From Chitinophagaceae bacterium (lineage in GTDB: Bacteria > Bacteroidota > Bacteroidia > Chitinophagales > Chitinophagaceae), in contig JABFRU010000032.1 in assembly GCA_013140985.1 (NCBI GenBank), positions 35,188-99,187 of the forward strand: a DNA stretch of 64,000 nucleotides. Direction: 5' to 3'. Below the pieces are notes generated by a model that was not told the DNA's origin, did not search any database, and worked only from the letters and a program-made list of their open reading frames with translations. A program made the translations under genes and the position numbers. Below, piece after piece: positions 18,411-27,784 of the stretch; positions within the stretch are counted from its first letter, which is position 1, and every line of letters starts with the position of its first letter.

Positions 18411-19099
18411 AAAAGTCCTTCATCCGCAAAACTATAATAGCCATTGTCACTTACAATGATGTGATCAAGTACCGTTATATCAAAGAAACGGGAAGCTTCT
18501 TTGATCTTTTTTGTCAGATCCTCATCTGCCCGGCTGGGCTTTAAACTACCGGAAGGATGATTGTGACATAATATAATGCTTACTGCATCTTCTTCGAGGG
18601 CTTTTCTCAATATTATTCTTGGATCAGCCACTGTACCGGTAATTCCTCCTTCACTTATTATTTCAAAATGATTGATCTTATTGGCCCGGTTCAGGAATAG
18701 GATCGCAAATACCTCCCGGCGATAATCTTTAAGTTTGACCTGGAGATAGTTTGCAATATCACTGCTGTTTGTTACAGCTTCTTTTTGCAGGGCTGCTGAA
18801 GCCTGGCGTCTTCTGCCCAATTCGAGGGCAGCAGTAATAGTTATGGCTTTAGCTTCGCCAATACCCTTTATTTTCATCAACTCTTTCACGGATAGCTTCC
18901 CCAATTCGATAAGATTATCCTTTCCAAGCTTCAATATTTCCTTAGCAAGGTCAACAGCCGTTTTTTGCCTGGTTCCATTGTGAATAAGTATAGCAAGCAA
19001 CTCAGAGTTGCTGAGGTTTTCAGCACCTGCCGATAGTAACTTTTCCCTCGGGCGGTCGTCTTTTGACCATTGTTTAATTGAGTACTTGTGCTCTTGCAT
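18407..19099 (-). CDS. radC: RadC-family JAB-domain protein
   Basis: A 230-residue protein with an N-terminal helix-hairpin-helix region (LMKIKGIGEAKAITITAALELG) and a C-terminal JAB/MPN domain. The metal site is complete: His179-x-His181-Pro-Ser-Gly with Asp192 (HNHPSG ... PSRAD). The family was historically linked to DNA repair, but its biochemical role is unsettled. Starts at ATG 19099. Its promoter region, shared with the small membrane protein to the right, contains a perfect 10-bp inverted repeat. Confidence 0.95.
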   Translation of the reverse strand: MQEHKYSIKQWSKDDRPREKLLSAGAENLSNSELLAILIHNGTRQKTAVDLAKEILKLGKDNLIELGKLSVKELMKIKGIGEAKAITITAALELGRRRQASAALQKEAVTNSSDIANYLQVKLKDYRREVFAILFLNRANKINHFEIISEGGITGTVADPRIILRKALEEDAVSIILCHNHPSGSLKPSRADEDLTKKIKEASRFFDITVLDHIIVSDNGYYSFADEGLL

Positions 19100-19128
19100 A
19101 AAAACAAATTACCCAATATTTTTAATTC

Positions 19129-19153
19129 ATCAATACCATTTTGTGGTATTGAT
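19129..19153. promoter_or_regulatory. Perfect inverted repeat in the radC divergent intergenic region
   Basis: ATCAATACCA (19129-19138), a 5-nt TTTTG spacer, then TGGTATTGAT (19144-19153). It lies 30 nt before radC and 59 nt before the small gene at 19212, both reading away from it. This could be a repressor operator or a leader hairpin. No T tract follows, so it is not a terminator for either gene. Confidence 0.45.
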
Positions 19154-19211
19154 GTACAGGCAGGCCAAAGCAAGATCCACCCTATTTGAAAAACACTAAA
19201 ATCCAGTTTGT

Positions 19212-19424
19212 ATGAAAAACAGAAGCTTCACCCCGGTGGGTTCAATGCATCCCGTACTTTTCTTTGTAGGCGTATATGCGGTGGCCCTTTTCTTCTCTAT
19301 TTTTATTTGTTCTTCACTTTTCTATAGCTGTAATTCCAGTTCTGCATCGCCACTAACGGAAAAAACAGGTCAGCCGGTGGAGAAACAGGCTATCATAGCT
19401 ACTGCTGTTGCGATGAATCAATAA
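19212..19424 (+). CDS. Small single-span membrane protein, unknown
   Basis: A 70-residue open frame from ATG 19212. One strongly hydrophobic segment runs from about residue 15 to 37 (LFFVGVYAVALFFSIFIC), then a Ser/Cys patch and a short polar tail. I do not recognise it. It lies between radC and prs, with an inverted repeat upstream. The membrane segment and clear start support a real gene, but the small size leaves doubt. Confidence 0.45.
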   Translation: MKNRSFTPVGSMHPVLFFVGVYAVALFFSIFICSSLFYSCNSSSASPLTEKTGQPVEKQAIIATAVAMNQ

Positions 19425-19454
19425 AATAGTTCCGGTCAATATTTTTCAAACCAG

Positions 19455-19487
19455 CTTGTGGTGATTGCAGTGAGAGTAATATCTTCG
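19455..19487 (+). promoter_or_regulatory. Candidate Bacteroidota-type promoter for prs
   Basis: CTTG at 19455-19458 as a -33 element and TATCTTCG at 19480-19487, close to the TAnnTTTG -7 consensus, with a 21-nt gap. The predicted transcript would begin a few bases before the ATG at 19505. Confidence 0.35.
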
Positions 19488-19504
19488 CCGCACATCTTCA
19501 CATC

Positions 19505-20488
19505 ATGGAATCCGCTAAAATATTCTCAGGTACAGGCTCACAGCAGCTTACCGATCAAATCTGTAAAAGATACGGCACACAGCCGGGTAAAGTAAATATC
19601 CAGCGTTTTAGCGACGGCGAGATTAGCCCCATTTTCCTTGAAAGCGTAAGGGGCGATTATATCTTCCTGGTGCAAAGCACATTTGCCCCTGCTGAGAATA
19701 TGATGGAACTCTTGCTGATGATTGATGCAGCCCGGAGGGCCTCAGCTTATAAGGTCATAGCCGTCATTCCTTATTATGGATATGCCCGACAGGATCGTAA
19801 AGACCGGCCAAGAGTGGCAATTGGAAGTAAGTTGGTTGCCAATATGTTAGTTGCAGCCGGAGCAGACAGGGTCATTACGATGGATCTTCATGCCCCCCAG
19901 ATCCAGGGGTATTTTGACATACCTGTGGATCATTTGGACAGCCATGCGGTTTTTATCCCTTATATAGAAAACCTGAAGCTGGAAAACCTTACCTTTGCGG
20001 CCCCCGATGTGGGAGCAACAAACCGCATCAGGGAAATTGCCAGTTATTTCAATGCTGAAATGGTGATATGTGATAAGCACCGTAAAAGAGCTAATGAGAT
20101 CGCCAGCATGGTGGTGATAGGAGATGTGACAGACAGGGATGTTGTAATTATTGATGACATCTGCGATACTGGCGGCACATTGGCAAAAAGTGCAGGTCTT
20201 TTAAAAGAAAAAGGTGCGAGGAGTGTAAGAGCTTTGATCACCCACCCGGTATTGAGCGGAAAGGCATACCAGAACATTGAAAATAGTGTGCTGGAAGAAC
20301 TGGTGGTTTGTGATACAATACCGGTAAAGCCGGATCTGTGTACGAAAATAAAGGTGCTGAGTGTAGCGGAGCTTTTTGCAGTGGCTATCAGGAATGCATT
20401 CGAAAATAAAAGCATCACCAGTTTGTTCATTCACTCGCAAAGAAAAGATGATAGCAAGAGAAACAGGGGAGTCGATAATAAAGAATAA
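19505..20488 (+). CDS. prs: Ribose-phosphate pyrophosphokinase
   Basis: A 327-residue enzyme making PRPP from ribose 5-phosphate and ATP for nucleotide, His and Trp synthesis. The FSDGEI, YYGYARQDRK, DLHAPQIQGYFDIPVDHL and PRPP-loop DDICDTGGTL motifs are all intact. It is followed by rplY and pth, a familiar cluster. The final residues (DNKE and the stop) lie in a heptamer array (AATAAAG words), so the last few codons look like repeat-derived tail beyond the usual family end. Confidence 0.97.
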   Translation: MESAKIFSGTGSQQLTDQICKRYGTQPGKVNIQRFSDGEISPIFLESVRGDYIFLVQSTFAPAENMMELLLMIDAARRASAYKVIAVIPYYGYARQDRKDRPRVAIGSKLVANMLVAAGADRVITMDLHAPQIQGYFDIPVDHLDSHAVFIPYIENLKLENLTFAAPDVGATNRIREIASYFNAEMVICDKHRKRANEIASMVVIGDVTDRDVVIIDDICDTGGTLAKSAGLLKEKGARSVRALITHPVLSGKAYQNIENSVLEELVVCDTIPVKPDLCTKIKVLSVAELFAVAIRNAFENKSITSLFIHSQRKDDSKRNRGVDNKE

Positions 20489-20518
20489 AGAATTAGAAAT
20501 AACTAATTAAAAAGTAAA
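20477..20518. repeat. 7-bp-period A-rich array spanning the prs stop codon
   Basis: Six successive heptamers: AATAAAG twice, then AATTAGA, AATAACT, AATTAAA and AAGTAAA. The prs TAA (20486-20488) is in the second word. Only one arm is present. It forms the leader of rplY. Confidence 0.6.
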
Positions 20519-20538
20519 CAAACAAAACAATAATAACA

Positions 20539-21198
20539 ATGAAAACAATTACAATCGAAGGTAGTCTGAGGACCGGATTCGGGAAAACAGCCACCCGGCA
20601 ACTCCGCTCTCAGGAACTGGTGCCCGGTGTAATTTATGGCGGCTCGCAGGAGATCAGTTTCCAGGCTCCTGTTTCAGCTTTCAAAAATTTCGTGTACACA
20701 CCCAGTTTCCAGGTAGCAGAAGTAGTATTGGATGGCAAGACTTACAGAACCATTTTAAAGGATCTCCAGTTTGATAAAGTGGATGATTCATTGATCCATA
20801 TTGACCTGCTGGAACTGGTAGAAGATAAAAAAATGATCGCTGATATCCCACTGAAGTTTGTTGGCGTTTCTCCCGGTGTAAAAGATGGAGGTAAGCTGCA
20901 CATTAAAATGAAATCACTGAAAGTAAAAACTTACCCCAAGTATTTGAAAGAGCATATCGAAGTTAGTATTGATAACCTCGAACTGAATGGCAATATCCGG
21001 GTAGAAGATGTAAAAATTGATAATTACGAGATATTGAATTCTCCCCGTATTCCTATCGCTTCTGTAACATTGACAAGACAATTGAAGCAGGAAGAAGCTG
21101 CTGCCCCGGTTGCCGGTGCTGCTCCTGCTGCCGGCGCAACTGCTGCCGCTGCTCCTGCTGCTGGCGCACCTGCTGCGGACAAGAAAGAAAAGAAATAA
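20539..21198 (+). CDS. rplY: 50S ribosomal protein L25/general stress protein Ctc
   Basis: A 219-residue two-domain L25 (Ctc type) that binds 5S rRNA. The N-terminal domain contains SLRTGFGKTATRQLR and VPGVIYGG. The C-terminal TL5-like domain contains DIPLKFVGVSPGVKDGG. Residues from about 188 on are an Ala/Pro/Gly-rich low-complexity tail (repeated APAAGA) ending in a Lys-rich KKEKK. Such tails are common in Bacteroidota L25. It is followed by a terminator and then pth. Confidence 0.95.
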   Translation: MKTITIEGSLRTGFGKTATRQLRSQELVPGVIYGGSQEISFQAPVSAFKNFVYTPSFQVAEVVLDGKTYRTILKDLQFDKVDDSLIHIDLLELVEDKKMIADIPLKFVGVSPGVKDGGKLHIKMKSLKVKTYPKYLKEHIEVSIDNLELNGNIRVEDVKIDNYEILNSPRIPIASVTLTRQLKQEEAAAPVAGAAPAAGATAAAAPAAGAPAADKKEKK

Positions 21199-21216
21199 AT
21201 CTTTTATTTATAAAGC

Positions 21217-21247
21217 AAACCCCGGCAGTATCGTCGGGGTTTTTTGT
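21217..21247 (+). terminator. Rho-independent terminator after rplY
   Basis: AAACCCCG (21217-21224) pairs with CGGGGTTT (21235-21242) around a 10-nt loop, followed by a T run. It ends 35 nt before the pth start, so pth may depend on read-through or its own promoter. Confidence 0.85.
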
Positions 21248-21281
21248 TTGCTTAATCCGATATTTGACAACCTATTTACGC

Positions 21282-21857
21282 ATGAAATTCTTAATTGTTG
21301 GTTTGGGAAATATTGGCGACGAGTATGCTCATACCCGGCATAATATCGGCTTTGATGTGGTGAATGCTTTTGTACAAAAACACGGGGGTATATTCAGCAC
21401 GGGACGGCTGGCTTACACAGCAGAAGTAAAATGGAAGGGGAAGACATTTATCTGTATTTGTCCAACGACCTATATGAACCTGAGTGGTAAAGCCATGAAA
21501 TATTGGATGGATAAAGAAAAGATCCCCCTGGAAAGATCATTAGTGATCGTTGATGAAGTAGCATTACCAATAGAGAAACTCCGGCTACGGCCCGGGGGAA
21601 GTGCTGCGGGACATAATGGATTAAAAAGTCTTGAAGAAGAGTTAGCAACGCAAGATTATCCCCGGCTACGTTTTGGTATCGGTAATAATTATCCCAAAGG
21701 GAAACAGTCAGATTTTGTACTTGGCAAGTGGAAGAAGGAAGAAGAACCCCTTGTAAAAATCAAGATTGAAAAAACAGTAGAAGTAATTGAAACCTTTGCT
21801 GTGCAAGGGATTACGGCTGCCATGAACCAGGTAAATAATCAGGTCTTTTCGCTATGA
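21282..21857 (+). CDS. pth: Peptidyl-tRNA hydrolase
   Basis: A 191-residue enzyme that recycles tRNA by cleaving peptidyl-tRNA. The GLGNIG motif, the catalytic His20 in TRHNIGF, PTTYMNLSG, and RPGGSAAGHNGLKSL are present. The usual acidic loop reads DEVALPIEKLRLR. I chose ATG 21282 because MKFLIVGLGN begins at the conserved first strand; an upstream in-frame TTG adds six unlikely residues. Confidence 0.95.
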   Translation: MKFLIVGLGNIGDEYAHTRHNIGFDVVNAFVQKHGGIFSTGRLAYTAEVKWKGKTFICICPTTYMNLSGKAMKYWMDKEKIPLERSLVIVDEVALPIEKLRLRPGGSAAGHNGLKSLEEELATQDYPRLRFGIGNNYPKGKQSDFVLGKWKKEEEPLVKIKIEKTVEVIETFAVQGITAAMNQVNNQVFSL

Positions 21858-22013
21858 GAAATCAGATTCATTACTTACTTTAGCAGCCCACCTATTCTTC
21901 GTGGCTACTGGTTGTCATACCAGTTTTAATATCCAATAGACATATGATGCCTGAATATATGGGATGAACAGTCCATCATGTATCCGATGTATTTATTAAA
22001 AACACTCCTGTTT

Positions 22014-22625
22014 ATGAAAATTTTTTGTGTAGGCCGTAATTATGCCGCTCATGCCGCCGAACTCGGCAATGAGATACCTGATGATCCTGTCATTTTTATG
22101 AAGCCTAAAAGCGCTATGCTGCAACCGCATACACCTTTCTATTATCCGGAATTCACCAATGAATTGCATTATGAATGTGAGCTGGTATTGCGTATCAGTA
22201 AGAACGGGAAATACATCCAGGATAAATTTGCTTCGAAATATTATGATGCAATAACTGCCGGCATAGATTTTACAGCCCGGGATATCCAAAATGAATTAAA
22301 GGAAAAAGGATTGCCCTGGGAGAAAGCAAAAGCATGGGACAATTCAGCCGTAATAGGCAAGTGGGTGCCTTTTGCGAATATCAAGAACAAAAAAGATATC
22401 AATTTCTGTTTGTATAAGAATAAAGAACTGGTTCAGCAGGGAAATTCAGCCAGCATGGTTCATAGCTTTGATAAGATCGTTGCCTATATCTCCAATTATT
22501 TTTCAGTCAATATCGGTGATGTGATCTTTACAGGAACACCGGCGGGTGTTGGAGAAGTGGTGGTGGGAGATGAACTGGAAGCCTTTATTGAAGATGACAG
22601 CATGTTTACCCTCGAAGTAAAGTAA
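22014..22625 (+). CDS. Fumarylacetoacetate hydrolase-family protein
   Basis: A 203-residue protein of the FAH/YcgM type. It begins MKIFCVGRNYAAHAAELGN. The metal-binding acidic residues are in HYECELVL and ITAGIDFTARDIQ, and FTGTPAGVG is near the C-terminus. Members hydrolyse or decarboxylate 3-oxo acids such as acylpyruvates or oxaloacetate; the substrate is not clear here. ATG 22014 fits the conserved N-terminus better than an ATG 36 nt upstream. A terminator follows after 23 nt. Confidence 0.88.
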   Translation: MKIFCVGRNYAAHAAELGNEIPDDPVIFMKPKSAMLQPHTPFYYPEFTNELHYECELVLRISKNGKYIQDKFASKYYDAITAGIDFTARDIQNELKEKGLPWEKAKAWDNSAVIGKWVPFANIKNKKDINFCLYKNKELVQQGNSASMVHSFDKIVAYISNYFSVNIGDVIFTGTPAGVGEVVVGDELEAFIEDDSMFTLEVK

Positions 22626-22648
22626 GATCAACCCATACTAACTGTAGC

Positions 22649-22690
22649 AAAGCCGTTCCGACGATCCTGTCGGGATGGCTTTTGTTTTAT
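22649..22690 (+). terminator. Rho-independent terminator after the FAH-family gene
   Basis: A 14-bp stem with two G-U pairs: AAAGCCGTTCCGAC at 22649-22662 and GTCGGGATGGCTTT at 22669-22682 around GATCCT, then a T-rich stretch. It rules out a start for the next gene upstream of about 22700. Confidence 0.85.
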
Positions 22691-22726
22691 ACCCTGCCGC
22701 AGTTGCCCTATTTTTGTTGTTACCAA

Positions 22727-24793
22727 ATGCTTGATATAAATATTTTATTGCGGGCTTACCGCATGATGAGCCAGGTAAAAGCGATGGCGGAAACCTATGA
22801 AGCCAATCGTTCTGTCTGTAAATATGTTCATTCCACATCAAGGGGGCATGAGGCGATACAATTGGCGACAGCTTTACAATTACAACCACTGGATTTTGTA
22901 AGTCCTTATTACAGGGATGAAAGTTTGATCATGGGTATCGGCTTTACTCCATACGAGCAGATGCTCCAGCTATTGGCCAAAGGCGATGATATTTTTACCG
23001 GCGGCAGAGAGTATTACTCTCATCCGAATTATCGTGGCAATGATAAGCCTGTCATGATCCACCAAAGCAGCGCTACAGGGATGCAGGCTATTCCAACAAC
23101 TGGTCTTGCGCAAGGAGTTCAATATTTGGAAAAACATTTAAAGGACAAATTAAGTAAAGGAACGAAAGGGGAATTGCCAGTAGTGATTTGTTCGTTAGGC
23201 GATGCAAGTATAACAGAAGGGGAGGTGAGTGAAGCATTTCAATTTGCTGTATTAAAACAACTCCCCATTATTTATTTGATACAGGATAATAATTGGGGTA
23301 TTAGTGTATCGGCGGACGAAGCAAGAGCTATGAATGCCTTTGAATTTGCCGCTGGTTTCAAAGGAATGAATCGCATACAGGTAGATGGTAGCGATTTTGA
23401 AGCTTCCTATTCTGTAATGAAAGAAGTGGTCGAGTTTGTCCGCCGGGAAAGAAAACCTTATCTCGTTCATGCACAAGTGCCATTGCTTGGACATCATACC
23501 AGTGGGGTAAGAAAAGAATTTTATCGCACTGTTGAAGATTGGGCTAAACATCTTCAGCATGATCCCAACCCTAAACTCAGAAAGAAATTATTGGACAGGG
23601 GTATGGAGGAAAATGAATTAACGCAAATAGAAAAAGAAGCGGCTGATCTTGTAGCGGTGGATTTTGCAAAAGCAATTGCTGCACCTGAACCTGATCCGGC
23701 AAGAGTTTCCGATCATGTATTTGCTCCAACAGCAATAATAAAAGAACAAGGAACGAGAAGCCCGGCTGGGGCAGAAAAAATAATAATGGTTGATGCGGCG
23801 CTGTTTGCTATCCGTGAAATAATGGAGAAACACCCGGAGGCTGTTTTGTATGGACAGGATGTTGGCAAACGTTTAGGCGGTGTATTCCGTGAAGCAGCAA
23901 CATTGGCTGATCAGTTTGGTGAACACAGGGTTTTTAATACGGCTATCCAGGAAGCTTATGTCGTTGGTTCTTGTGTGGGCATGAGTGCTGTCGGATTAAA
24001 ACCCATTGTTGAAGTACAGTTCGCTGATTATATCTATCCCGGCTTCAATCAGCTGGTAACAGAAGTTTCCAAGAGTTGTTATCTCAGTTGCGGTAAGTTC
24101 CCGGTGTCAATGATATTGAGGGTACCGATTGGCGCTTATGGCGGCGGCGGACCTTATCATAGTGGAAGTGTAGAGACAACCGTTCTTTCCATCAAAGGAA
24201 TTAAAGTGGCGTATCCTTCCAATGCGGCAGATATGAAAGGATTGATGAAAGCAGCCTATTATGATCCAAATCCCGTTGTGATGCTGGAACATAAAGGACT
24301 TTACTGGAGTAAAGTGCCCGGAACAGAAGATGCAAAAACACCTGAGCCTTCCAAAGATTATATACTCCCATTTGGTAAAGCCAATATTGTAACGAATGCT
24401 TCAACTGATAAAATAGAGAATGGCGAAAGCTGCGTGGTGATCACTTATGGAATGGGAGTGTATTGGGCTAAAGCAGCCGCAAAGAAATTCGACCAGCAGA
24501 TCGAAGTACTTGACCTGCGGACATTATTCCCTTTAGATGAGGAACTGATCTTTGAAAGAGTAAAAGCACATGGCAAATGTTTGGTGCTGACGGAGGAACA
24601 GCAGAACAATTCTTTTGCTGAAGCATTGGCCGGTCGTATTTCCAAAAATTGTTTTCAATACCTCGATACTCCTGTTGAAGTGCTCGGCGCATTGAATTTA
24701 CCTGCTGTGCCGATGAATATGGGATTGGAGCAGGCCATGTTGCCTGATGCTGTGAAGGTGGCTGCTGTTCTAAGGCAGCTTCTTAATTCTTAA
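22727..24793 (+). CDS. Fused 2-oxoacid dehydrogenase E1 alpha/beta subunit
   Basis: A 688-residue thiamine-diphosphate enzyme. Residues 1 to about 340 are the E1 alpha part with the ThDP motif from Gly158-Asp159 to Asn188-Asn189. Residues about 365-688 are the transketolase-type E1 beta part (YGQDVGKRLGGVFREA, VEVQFADYIYPGF, VLEHKGLYW). Such fusions in Bacteroidota are usually annotated as branched-chain 2-oxoacid or pyruvate-type dehydrogenase E1; the exact acid is undecided. E2 and E3 are not in this window. ATG 22727 gives MLDINILLRAYRMM. Its stop codon directly abuts the stop of convergent aspS. Confidence 0.92.
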   Translation: MLDINILLRAYRMMSQVKAMAETYEANRSVCKYVHSTSRGHEAIQLATALQLQPLDFVSPYYRDESLIMGIGFTPYEQMLQLLAKGDDIFTGGREYYSHPNYRGNDKPVMIHQSSATGMQAIPTTGLAQGVQYLEKHLKDKLSKGTKGELPVVICSLGDASITEGEVSEAFQFAVLKQLPIIYLIQDNNWGISVSADEARAMNAFEFAAGFKGMNRIQVDGSDFEASYSVMKEVVEFVRRERKPYLVHAQVPLLGHHTSGVRKEFYRTVEDWAKHLQHDPNPKLRKKLLDRGMEENELTQIEKEAADLVAVDFAKAIAAPEPDPARVSDHVFAPTAIIKEQGTRSPAGAEKIIMVDAALFAIREIMEKHPEAVLYGQDVGKRLGGVFREAATLADQFGEHRVFNTAIQEAYVVGSCVGMSAVGLKPIVEVQFADYIYPGFNQLVTEVSKSCYLSCGKFPVSMILRVPIGAYGGGGPYHSGSVETTVLSIKGIKVAYPSNAADMKGLMKAAYYDPNPVVMLEHKGLYWSKVPGTEDAKTPEPSKDYILPFGKANIVTNASTDKIENGESCVVITYGMGVYWAKAAAKKFDQQIEVLDLRTLFPLDEELIFERVKAHGKCLVLTEEQQNNSFAEALAGRISKNCFQYLDTPVEVLGALNLPAVPMNMGLEQAMLPDAVKVAAVLRQLLNS

Positions 24794-26623
24794 TTAATTT
24801 TTCAAGTTTAATTTTATCTGCAACTCATCCAACTGCTTTTGATCAATAATTGAAGGGGCATCCAGCATCACATCTCTTCCTGCATTGTTCTTGGGGAATG
24901 CAATAAAGTCACGGATGACCTCACTGCCGCCGAGAATTGCACAAAGACGATCGAAGCCAAATGCAATACCGCCATGCGGGGGAGCCCCATATTCAAAAGC
25001 CCCGAGTAAGAAACCAAACTTGTGCAGTTGTTCTTCTTTATCCATTCCTAGTGCAGCAAACATTTTTTCCTGCAATTCTCTCTGGAAAATACGGATAGAA
25101 CCACCGCCCACCTCATTCCCATTTATCACCATATCATACGCATTGGCTTTGATATTGGCATAGGGATGTTTTAAATATTCGGCCGCATTCTCAATAACAG
25201 GATCGTTATTGATCATTGTTTCTATCTGTGATGGTTTGGGTGATGTGAAAGGATGATGTCTCGCCACCCAGCGATTCCCTTCTTCATCATATTCAAATAA
25301 CGGGAAATCGATCACCCAAAGCAATTTAAATTCATCGGCCTTTCTTAGACCCAAACGATCGGCCATTTCCATTCGCAGATCGCTGATGGCTTTTCTTGTT
25401 CTTTCTTCTGCTCCGGCAAGGATAAGAACAAGATCACCAGCCTTTGCGCCGGCAGCATCAGCAATGGCTTTTAATTTTTCTTCGCTGAAAAATTTATCAA
25501 CGCTGCTTTTATACGTTCCGTCTGCATTTACTTTTATAAACACCAAACCTTTCATGCCGACTTGCGGACGTTTTACCCATTCGGTCAATTCATCTGTTTG
25601 TTTGCGACTATATTCACTGCAACCGGGCACAGCAATGGCCAATACTGTTTCTGCTTCATCAAATACTTTAAAATTGGCATCATTGACCAATGAGGCATTA
25701 TCCTGCTTGTCTGTATAAACAGTCGAAGGTTTTTTCAGGTTCAGCACTTTCATGCCGAAGCGAATATCAGGTTTATCATTTCCGTAATTCCACATGGCAT
25801 CCTCCCATGTCATCCGTTCCAGTTTCTCAGTATAATCTATCCCTTTTACATCTTTGAAAATGGATATTACCATTCCTTCAAACATATTCAATATATCCTC
25901 CTGCTCCACAAAAGCCATTTCACAATCTATCTGTGTAAATTCTGGCTGCCTGTCGGCCCGCAGGTCTTCATCTCTGAAACATTTTACTATTTGATAATAA
26001 CGGTCATAACCGCTTACCATCAACAGTTGTTTGAATGTTTGCGGTGATTGTGGTAATGCATAGAACTGACCCGGGTTCATTCTTGAAGGAACTACAAAAT
26101 CTCTTGCGCCTTCGGGTGTTGATTTGATGAGGAAAGGAGTTTCAATATCCATAAATCCCTGCTGGTGCAAATAGTTTCTTGCAGCCCGGTTCACTGCATA
26201 GCGTATTTCGATATTTTTTTTAACAATATTGCGACGCAGATCCAAAAAACGATACTTCATCCGCAGGTCATCACCACCATCTGTATCATCCTGTATAGTG
26301 AAGGGAGGGACAGCCGATTTGTTCAGTATTTTAAAAGAAGTGACAGCGATCTCAATATCTCCTGTTGGAATGTTGGGATTTTTATTGCTGCGTTCATTCA
26401 CCATTCCGCTTGCCTGCAAAACAAATTCTCTTCCCAATGGATTTTCTTCTAATTGTTTGGTTAGTTCTTCTCCAAATAATAATTGGGTGATGCCATAGCG
26501 GTCACGGAGGTCAACAAAAGTGATAGCGCCAAATTTTCGGACGGTTTGCACCCATCCGGCCAGCGTTACTTCCATTCCTTTTTGTCCTGATCTTAATTCG
26601 CCACAAGTATGAGTTCTGTACAT
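24794..26623 (-). CDS. aspS: Aspartyl-tRNA synthetase
   Basis: A 609-residue class II synthetase charging tRNA-Asp (or Asp/Asn). The N-terminal OB-fold contains [14 protein letters not shown] and FVDLRDRYG. Motif 2 is the [18 protein letters not shown] region. A bacterial GAD-type insertion lies near the middle. Motif 3 is [10 protein letters not shown] chose ATG 26623 ([13 protein letters not shown]), the conserved start; a TTG-initiated extension of 20 residues is unlikely. The TAA is immediately adjacent to the TAA of the E1 gene on the other strand. Confidence 0.96.
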   Translation of the reverse strand: MYRTHTCGELRSGQKGMEVTLAGWVQTVRKFGAITFVDLRDRYGITQLLFGEELTKQLEENPLGREFVLQASGMVNERSNKNPNIPTGDIEIAVTSFKILNKSAVPPFTIQDDTDGGDDLRMKYRFLDLRRNIVKKNIEIRYAVNRAARNYLHQQGFMDIETPFLIKSTPEGARDFVVPSRMNPGQFYALPQSPQTFKQLLMVSGYDRYYQIVKCFRDEDLRADRQPEFTQIDCEMAFVEQEDILNMFEGMVISIFKDVKGIDYTEKLERMTWEDAMWNYGNDKPDIRFGMKVLNLKKPSTVYTDKQDNASLVNDANFKVFDEAETVLAIAVPGCSEYSRKQTDELTEWVKRPQVGMKGLVFIKVNADGTYKSSVDKFFSEEKLKAIADAAGAKAGDLVLILAGAEERTRKAISDLRMEMADRLGLRKADEFKLLWVIDFPLFEYDEEGNRWVARHHPFTSPKPSQIETMINNDPVIENAAEYLKHPYANIKANAYDMVINGNEVGGGSIRIFQRELQEKMFAALGMDKEEQLHKFGFLLGAFEYGAPPHGGIAFGFDRLCAILGGSEVIRDFIAFPKNNAGRDVMLDAPSIIDQKQLDELQIKLNLKN

Positions 26624-26786
26624 AAATAATTGAAAAATTGATATATAAGATTGCCAAAAGTATATCTCAAGGTTTTTATCCAATGACTGGAAAGGTGACC
26701 AGAAACCCTATACTTTTTTGAGGCTCAAAGATAGCAAGCGAAGACTTATTTTCAGGTTTCTTCTATATTCGTTGTCTAACACCATC

Positions 26787-27755
26787 ATGCCACCGGGAGA
26801 TACCACTATAATCCTGAAAAGTTTTGACGAATTACCGGATTCGGTCCGCCGTATTGTTGACTCCCTGGCAGGGTTTTCTTTTTATCAGCATCCCGATGAG
26901 CAAAGAGGTCCCACTTATCCTTTTCCTGAATGGGCCGTGATCCTCTTTGTATTTGGGATAGGGATCCTTTCTGCTTATTTGTATATCATAAGGCCGGCAC
27001 AAAAGCAAAAAAGTAAGATCAGCGATCATTATAAGAGAAAAGAACCGGTTGGAAAGTGGGTGCAGGATCATCAATACGATCAATGGCTTGGCAAATACAA
27101 TCCTTATTACAGCTCCTTGTCGTTACCACTTAAAAAAAGATTTCTTCACCGGACGCAGCAATTTATACAATCAAAAGAATTCAGGTTTCATGCAATGGTA
27201 GAGGAGGAGTATATCGTTGTCCTGGTAAGCGCCTCGGCAGTGCAACTCACTTTTGGTTTACAAAATTACCAGATGGATTATTTCGACGTTGTTCATGTGA
27301 TGCGGAAAGAATATGTGCTGAACATTGATAAGGAAACTTATTATGGCCATGTCAGTAAGAATGGCATTCATATATCATGGAATCGCTTTATGGAAGGATA
27401 TAGTGATTATACAGATTCGGAGAATGTGGGTTTGCATGAGATGGCACATGCACTTTCTTATGATGTTTATCTCGGTGTTGAAGACCGGCATGACAGTGAT
27501 CTTAAGAACCGGCTCAATGATTTTGCGGAAGAAGCAAAATCAGTTTTCAGAACGATGCGTCAGAAAGGGGATCGCCTTTTTGATGATTATGCTTTGAGCA
27601 ATTTTGATGAATTCTGGGCCACATCCATTGAGATCTTCTTTGAAAAGCCTGAAGAGTTCAAGAAAAAATTACCTAACCTTTACCGGCAGATAAGTGAATT
27701 GCTGAACCAGGATCCCTTATTAGAAAACAAATTATTGGATCATGGGGTATCTTAA
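26787..27755 (+). CDS. M90-family (MtfA-like) zinc metallopeptidase
   Basis: A 322-residue protein with one membrane segment at about residues 51-71 (WAVILFVFGIGILSAYLYII). A cytosolic MtfA-like peptidase domain follows. The zinc motif is His217-Glu218-x-x-His221 (HEMAHAL), with the downstream acidic NFDEFWATSIEIFFE typical of the family. E. coli MtfA binds the Mlc repressor, but the membrane-anchored Bacteroidota members have no established substrate. ATG 26787 is used because the in-frame TTG upstream gives an unconvincing extension. Confidence 0.88.
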   Translation: MPPGDTTIILKSFDELPDSVRRIVDSLAGFSFYQHPDEQRGPTYPFPEWAVILFVFGIGILSAYLYIIRPAQKQKSKISDHYKRKEPVGKWVQDHQYDQWLGKYNPYYSSLSLPLKKRFLHRTQQFIQSKEFRFHAMVEEEYIVVLVSASAVQLTFGLQNYQMDYFDVVHVMRKEYVLNIDKETYYGHVSKNGIHISWNRFMEGYSDYTDSENVGLHEMAHALSYDVYLGVEDRHDSDLKNRLNDFAEEAKSVFRTMRQKGDRLFDDYALSNFDEFWATSIEIFFEKPEEFKKKLPNLYRQISELLNQDPLLENKLLDHGVS

Positions 27756-27784
27756 ATATAGTCTTGGAAAAGAACAGTGACAGC

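Noticed and set aside
21858..22013. tRNA gene between pth and the FAH-family gene
   Set aside because: No cloverleaf arms or TTC-type T-loop could be found in the gap.
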